Shown: in pieces, positions 39,904-43,256 of the stretch
How the letters are laid out: the number at the start of each line of letters is the position of its first letter
Numbering within the stretch: position 1 is the first letter of the stretch
Source: Lachnospiraceae bacterium
GTDB lineage: Bacteria > Bacillota > Clostridia > Lachnospirales > Lachnospiraceae
Direction of reading: 5' to 3'
NCBI GenBank assembly: GCA_015056795.1
Contig: SVFO01000007.1
Span: 112,475-155,730, forward strand
DNA length: 43,256 nucleotides
The notes under the pieces: model-generated
Seen by the model: the letters and a program-made list of their open reading frames with translations, nothing else
What the model was told of the DNA's origin: nothing
Database searches by the model: none
Position numbers and translations under genes: made by a program

Positions 39904-42900
39904 TTACACCTTGAAATAGTATTCCAATCCTTCCCCTTCCTGTGATACATAGGGGCCATACATGGGAATATTACAGCAAAGCGTCTTCCTCTCTGCGGGA
40001 AATAAGATTTCATATCCGCTACCGGAATGAAGGCCAGGCATCTCATTTTCACCCTTTCCAAAGGAGATGACCTTGGCTGAGGTTCCAATCTTTAACGGGA
40101 ATTGTCCAGGAAGCGGCTTTGCATAAAGCTCTTCCTTCTTGCCAAATTCTAAATAGGCGTAGCTGACCGTCGTTTCAACCTGCCTGGGCTCCCTTACGCG
40201 TTCCGTTAAAAGTAATTTGACCTTAGCGTCATAGAATGAAACCTCGCCCGTTTTACGCATAACCCTCGCAGTAACCTTCGGCATGGAAAGCTCCACAAAA
40301 TCCTTGGCCTCCTTGATGCGAACACCGCCTCCAGGCGCAAAGCCCTCTGCCATTTTGGGGAAGGATTTTCCCTGACCCTTCTGGAAGCAGACGCGAAGAA
40401 CATTTTCTCCTGCGCCTTCTATTCTAAGCGTTCCATAGTTGCTGACAAAATTGACTGCACTCTTTTCCTTTAAACACATTTTCACGCTACAATCAATCCG
40501 CGAATGCCCTAAGGGCTGTAATTCCTTTTGATCAGGCATGGAGCCAAATTCCCTGGAAAGTCTTGGATTGTTCACGGGTTTTTCTTGTCTTGGAGCACCG
40601 GAAACGCCCTGTGACAGCTTTTCTTCATAATAGGATTGTACCCTAACGGATTCCCTTTGTCCCGTGACGGGATTTAATCCTGACCTGCTTCCTTGTGATG
40701 GTTTGCTTTGTCCAAGAGGTTCCGGCTTTGTTTCTTTCTTCTTAACCTTCTGCGCCTCGCTGATCTCAATTCTTCTCGGTCCGACATAGTGACGTTCCTG
40801 AATCAAGACCTCGCCCCATTCCGCGCGTTCCTTTGCAATCTGCGCATGCGTTTTCTCTTCCGCTGGAGGCAGAGGCTTTCTCTTCGGCTTATCGCTCTCC
40901 ACGATTGCCTTTTTTCGCTCCTCCTCGGTCACGGGTCTCGCAATCAGCTGCGTCAGCTCTCCTTGATACAGCACTGTCAGTTCATGTAATGCTCTTGTCA
41001 CGGCAACATATAGGCGCTTTACGTTTGCATCTCCCTCTGGATATTCCTTCTCGGAGCAATCGTAAATCAGGACGGCATCAAATTCCAAGCCTTTGACATA
41101 TTCGATGGGAAGTACCAGCACACCATTTCCAAATTCCATGCCATCCCCGCGATTCGGCAAGAGCTTGATTCGCTTGCCTAGTTCCTCGCTGACATGATCC
41201 GCCATCTCCTGATTGGAGCAAACGACGGCAATGGTCTCATAGCCCTTCTCTTGCCATGCCTTGATGCAGCTTTCCGTTTGACTCAGCAATTCCTTTTCAT
41301 CATTGCATTTCTGCGTCACGACAGGTTCTCCGTGGCGAATGATCGGCTGAACGGGATATACCTGAAAGCTTCCGTGATGAAGCACGTTGGTTGCATATTC
41401 AGAGATTTCAACAGTGTTACGATAGCTCTTGCGGAGCAGGCCAAAGTAGTCAAACTCATCCGGCAGCATTAATTCCCGAAGCTCCTGCCAATCATTCAGT
41501 CCATAGTCGAGAAAGATATTCTGGGCAACGTCACCCATAATGGTATAGGTGCAGGTACTCAGACAATACTTCAAGGAGCAATAGGCCATCATGCCAAAGT
41601 CCTGCGCTTCATCGATGACAACATGTCCTGCTTCACGGATAATTTCTGTCTCTTTCAGTCTCTTGTAGAGGTAGGCGAGAGCTGCCAAATCATAGACGTC
41701 AAAGCATCCCATAGGATCTGCCACGGCCTTACCATCCAACGCCTGTGCCTTTAAGAAGGCATCATAAATTTCGAAGATGGATCCCTTCCATTCTCTTCTT
41801 CCAAAGTATAGGCTATAGGTTCTTCGAAGCTTCTTTTTCTCCTCCTCGGAGTAGGAATAGTACTTACCGCAGATTTCATTTTCCAGCTTTCCAAGCAGGC
41901 GCTCCGTCAACAAGGAAACCTTATCTGCCCTGGATAGCTTATCAAAGCGTTCCAACAGACTATCTATCATGTCTCCGCTCATTAGGCGAACATGATTCTT
42001 CTCTAGCCTGATATCCTCCCTCGGAAATAGGCTCCACTCATATTCCTTCGTGAATTTCTCCAGATCTCGAAACCATTGTCTGGTACCCTTGATCGGTTCC
42101 GTAACACCTCGAACCACTGGCTTCACCTGATATTTCTTTGGATCCCAATCCTCATACAAAAGTCTCACAAAGAGCTGCTCCATGGTCATTTGTGACACGC
42201 CATAAACATTCAGCTCTGGCAGAACGCCTGTGATGTAATTCAGGAGCACCTGATTACTACCAATCACATAGAAATCCTCTGGCTTAAATTCCAGGTCATA
42301 ATTATATAAGATATAGGAGATGCGGTGCATGGCCACCGTTGTTTTACCGGAACCTGCGGCACCTTGAATGATGACATTATGCTGTGGCTTTTTTCGAATG
42401 ACTTCATTTTGCTCCTGCTGAATTGTCGCGATAATTTCGCCTAGGACCGCGCGCTTATTCTTTGCAAGATACTTAGTCAGCAGCTCATCATTCGCGACCA
42501 CGTCGCTGTCATAGAAGTCCTTCAGCTTGTCATTTTCAATTTCATAGGTACGCTTTCGGAGAAGATCAATTTCAAATTTTCCTTCTCCCTTGACAGAGTA
42601 GCTTGTCTTTCCTACGGAAGAATCATAGTAAACGCTTGCAATTGGGGCACGCCAGTCAATGACCTCTGGGTGCGCCGGGTCCATGGCAATTACCGATCGT
42701 CCAACATAATAGGACTCCTGCTTTTTCAAGCCATCATCCACAAAGTCAATTCTTCCAAAGTACGGTTTCTTTCTTGCCTGTGCTGCCCGTCTGAGCTCTT
42801 GATTTGCCTCACGGAACCTTGCATCCGTGTTATGCCAAAGTGCCTGCTGTTCCTTGTCGCTCTCGTCAAACTCCTGCTGCATTGCATGTAGTTCGTTCTC

Positions 42901-43011
42901 CAGCTCGCGAACGTCGCGCTTGACTCCGTTGAGCTTTGACTGTGCAATTCCAATGATCTCTTCGAGCTTTTGCTCCTCATCCTGCCTCGTAATACCAGGT
43001 AATTGATTCAT
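39904..43011 (-). CDS. HelD-type helicase with a GH31-N-like C-terminal domain
   Basis: A 1035-residue protein. The N-terminal coiled coil (about 10-80) and the stretch YFGRIDF...YYVGRSVI are typical of HelD, the UvrD-like ATPase that binds and recycles RNA polymerase. Walker A is GAAGSGKTT at 217-225, Walker B VVIDEAQD at 464-471, then GDVAQNIF, RKSYRNT, and the late motif YVAVTRALH at 668-676. After this a Pro/Lys/Arg/Gln-rich linker (about 695-838) leads to a 195-residue beta-rich domain (840-1035) that resembles the N-terminal sandwich of GH31 glycosidases: TGEVSFYDA, KKEELYA, GYEILF and EGLEYYF. ATG with AGGAGG. The helicase call is firm, the tail assignment is by eye. Confidence 0.85.
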   Translation of the reverse strand: MNQLPGITRQDEEQKLEEIIGIAQSKLNGVKRDVRELENELHAMQQEFDESDKEQQALWHNTDARFREANQELRRAAQARKKPYFGRIDFVDDGLKKQESYYVGRSVIAMDPAHPEVIDWRAPIASVYYDSSVGKTSYSVKGEGKFEIDLLRKRTYEIENDKLKDFYDSDVVANDELLTKYLAKNKRAVLGEIIATIQQEQNEVIRKKPQHNVIIQGAAGSGKTTVAMHRISYILYNYDLEFKPEDFYVIGSNQVLLNYITGVLPELNVYGVSQMTMEQLFVRLLYEDWDPKKYQVKPVVRGVTEPIKGTRQWFRDLEKFTKEYEWSLFPREDIRLEKNHVRLMSGDMIDSLLERFDKLSRADKVSLLTERLLGKLENEICGKYYSYSEEEKKKLRRTYSLYFGRREWKGSIFEIYDAFLKAQALDGKAVADPMGCFDVYDLAALAYLYKRLKETEIIREAGHVVIDEAQDFGMMAYCSLKYCLSTCTYTIMGDVAQNIFLDYGLNDWQELRELMLPDEFDYFGLLRKSYRNTVEISEYATNVLHHGSFQVYPVQPIIRHGEPVVTQKCNDEKELLSQTESCIKAWQEKGYETIAVVCSNQEMADHVSEELGKRIKLLPNRGDGMEFGNGVLVLPIEYVKGLEFDAVLIYDCSEKEYPEGDANVKRLYVAVTRALHELTVLYQGELTQLIARPVTEEERKKAIVESDKPKRKPLPPAEEKTHAQIAKERAEWGEVLIQERHYVGPRRIEISEAQKVKKKETKPEPLGQSKPSQGSRSGLNPVTGQRESVRVQSYYEEKLSQGVSGAPRQEKPVNNPRLSREFGSMPDQKELQPLGHSRIDCSVKMCLKEKSAVNFVSNYGTLRIEGAGENVLRVCFQKGQGKSFPKMAEGFAPGGGVRIKEAKDFVELSMPKVTARVMRKTGEVSFYDAKVKLLLTERVREPRQVETTVSYAYLEFGKKEELYAKPLPGQFPLKIGTSAKVISFGKGENEMPGLHSGSGYEILFPAERKTLCCNIPMYGPYVSQEGEGLEYYFKV

Positions 43012-43151
43012 TCATTCCTCCTGTGTGAAACTCACCATTTCCTTATTTACATGCTTTTTTCTTTGCCGGCAAAAAAGATTATAATCAATTTTAAAAAATA
43101 TTACTAGACTTTTTCTTAGGTTTGTGTTATCGTATGTACTGTAGTCGTGCC

Positions 43152-43182
43152 AAAAAAACGGATACCCATGAGGTATCCGTTT
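43152..43182 (-). terminator. Intrinsic terminator at the right end, minus strand
   Basis: ACGGATACC and GGTATCCGT form a perfect 9-bp stem with a 5-base loop, followed on the minus strand by seven uridines. It would end a minus-strand transcript entering from beyond the window. Confidence 0.75.
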
Positions 43183-43196
43183 CAGATTGAAGACAA

Positions 43197-43236
43197 ACGA
43201 GGTTTTGGGAAAGCCCCCAAAACCTCGTCTTTTTTA
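43197..43236 (+). terminator. Strong hairpin with a U-run on the plus strand
   Basis: ACGAGGTTTTGGG and CCCAAAACCTCGT form a 13-bp perfect stem with a 6-base loop, followed on the plus strand by CTTTTTT. On the minus strand it precedes the 43152-43182 terminator, so the two may be tandem terminators of the same minus-strand gene, or this one may end a short plus-strand RNA. Confidence 0.6.
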
Positions 43237-43256
43237 TGCAAATGCTGCTTTTATCA
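43234..43256 (-). CDS. Possible C-terminal end of a minus-strand gene
   Basis: In one frame the last bases read IKAAFA followed by TAA, just before the tandem hairpins. Only six codons are visible, so this is a guess based on position. Confidence 0.3.

Noticed and set aside
43012..43140. Consensus promoter for the helicase
   Set aside because: A TATAAT is present near 43080 on the minus strand but no acceptable -35 lies 16-18 bases upstream, so it is not listed as a feature.

Overview
This window is chromosomal DNA from a Gram-positive, endospore-forming anaerobe, most likely a clostridium of the Lachnospiraceae type. The evidence is: spore genes (spoIVA, cotJABC); the anaerobic ribonucleotide reductase pair nrdD/nrdG; a tyrosine T-box leader; strong GGAGG ribosome sites; sigma-A promoters with 17-bp spacing; and the Firmicutes gene order ylxM-ffh-rpsP-khpA-rimM-trmD-rplS-(lepB)-rbgA-(lepB)-rnhB. 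No rRNA, tRNA, insertion sequence, phage or CRISPR was seen. Nearly all genes lie on the minus strand; only a membrane acyltransferase and prs are on the plus strand.

Layout. 1-3.0 kb: start of an unidentified gene, a sodium:amino-acid symporter and the spore-coat trio cotJA-cotJB-cotJC, beside a 161-bp imperfect palindrome. 3.0-7.5 kb: degV and dut from one promoter, then nrdD-nrdG behind a promoter followed by two NrdR-like boxes. 7.5-12.2 kb: WYL regulator with a 57-residue membrane protein, a membrane-anchored MutS-like ATPase, cytidine deaminase and purine nucleoside phosphorylase, the last with 13-bp tandem repeats in its leader. 12.2-15.6 kb: spoIVA, then tyrS behind a T-box. 15.6-19.2 kb: a MoxR ATPase / VWA protein / unknown protein / isochorismatase-LURP-one fusion cluster. 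19.3-20.4 kb: acyltransferase. 20.4-24.8 kb: a probable transcription unit DUF512 - der - plsY - gpsA. 25-26.3 kb: prs, with related palindromic elements on both sides. 26.5-34.5 kb: lepB2 - unknown - rbgA - lepB1 - rnhB - yraN - pgeF - response regulator - histidine kinase. 34.6-39.7 kb: ylxM - ffh - rpsP - khpA - rimM - trmD, then rplS with its own promoter. 39.9-43.0 kb: a HelD-type helicase. The last 245 bases hold terminator hairpins and possibly the end of another gene.

How the genes fit together. Much of the window is housekeeping: nucleotide supply (nrdDG, dut, cdd, punA, prs), ribosome assembly and translation (rpsP, rplS, rimM, trmD, der, rbgA, tyrS), protein export (ffh, ylxM, two signal peptidases) and phospholipid synthesis (gpsA, plsY). 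The less ordinary content is: three fusion proteins (HelD with a GH31-N-like C-terminal domain, TrmD with a GNAT acetyltransferase, isochorismatase with a LURP-one domain); a yraN reading frame that follows the rnhB amber stop in the same frame without a usual start codon; and several families of nested palindromes between genes. All family assignments come from reading motifs by eye; no database search was run.
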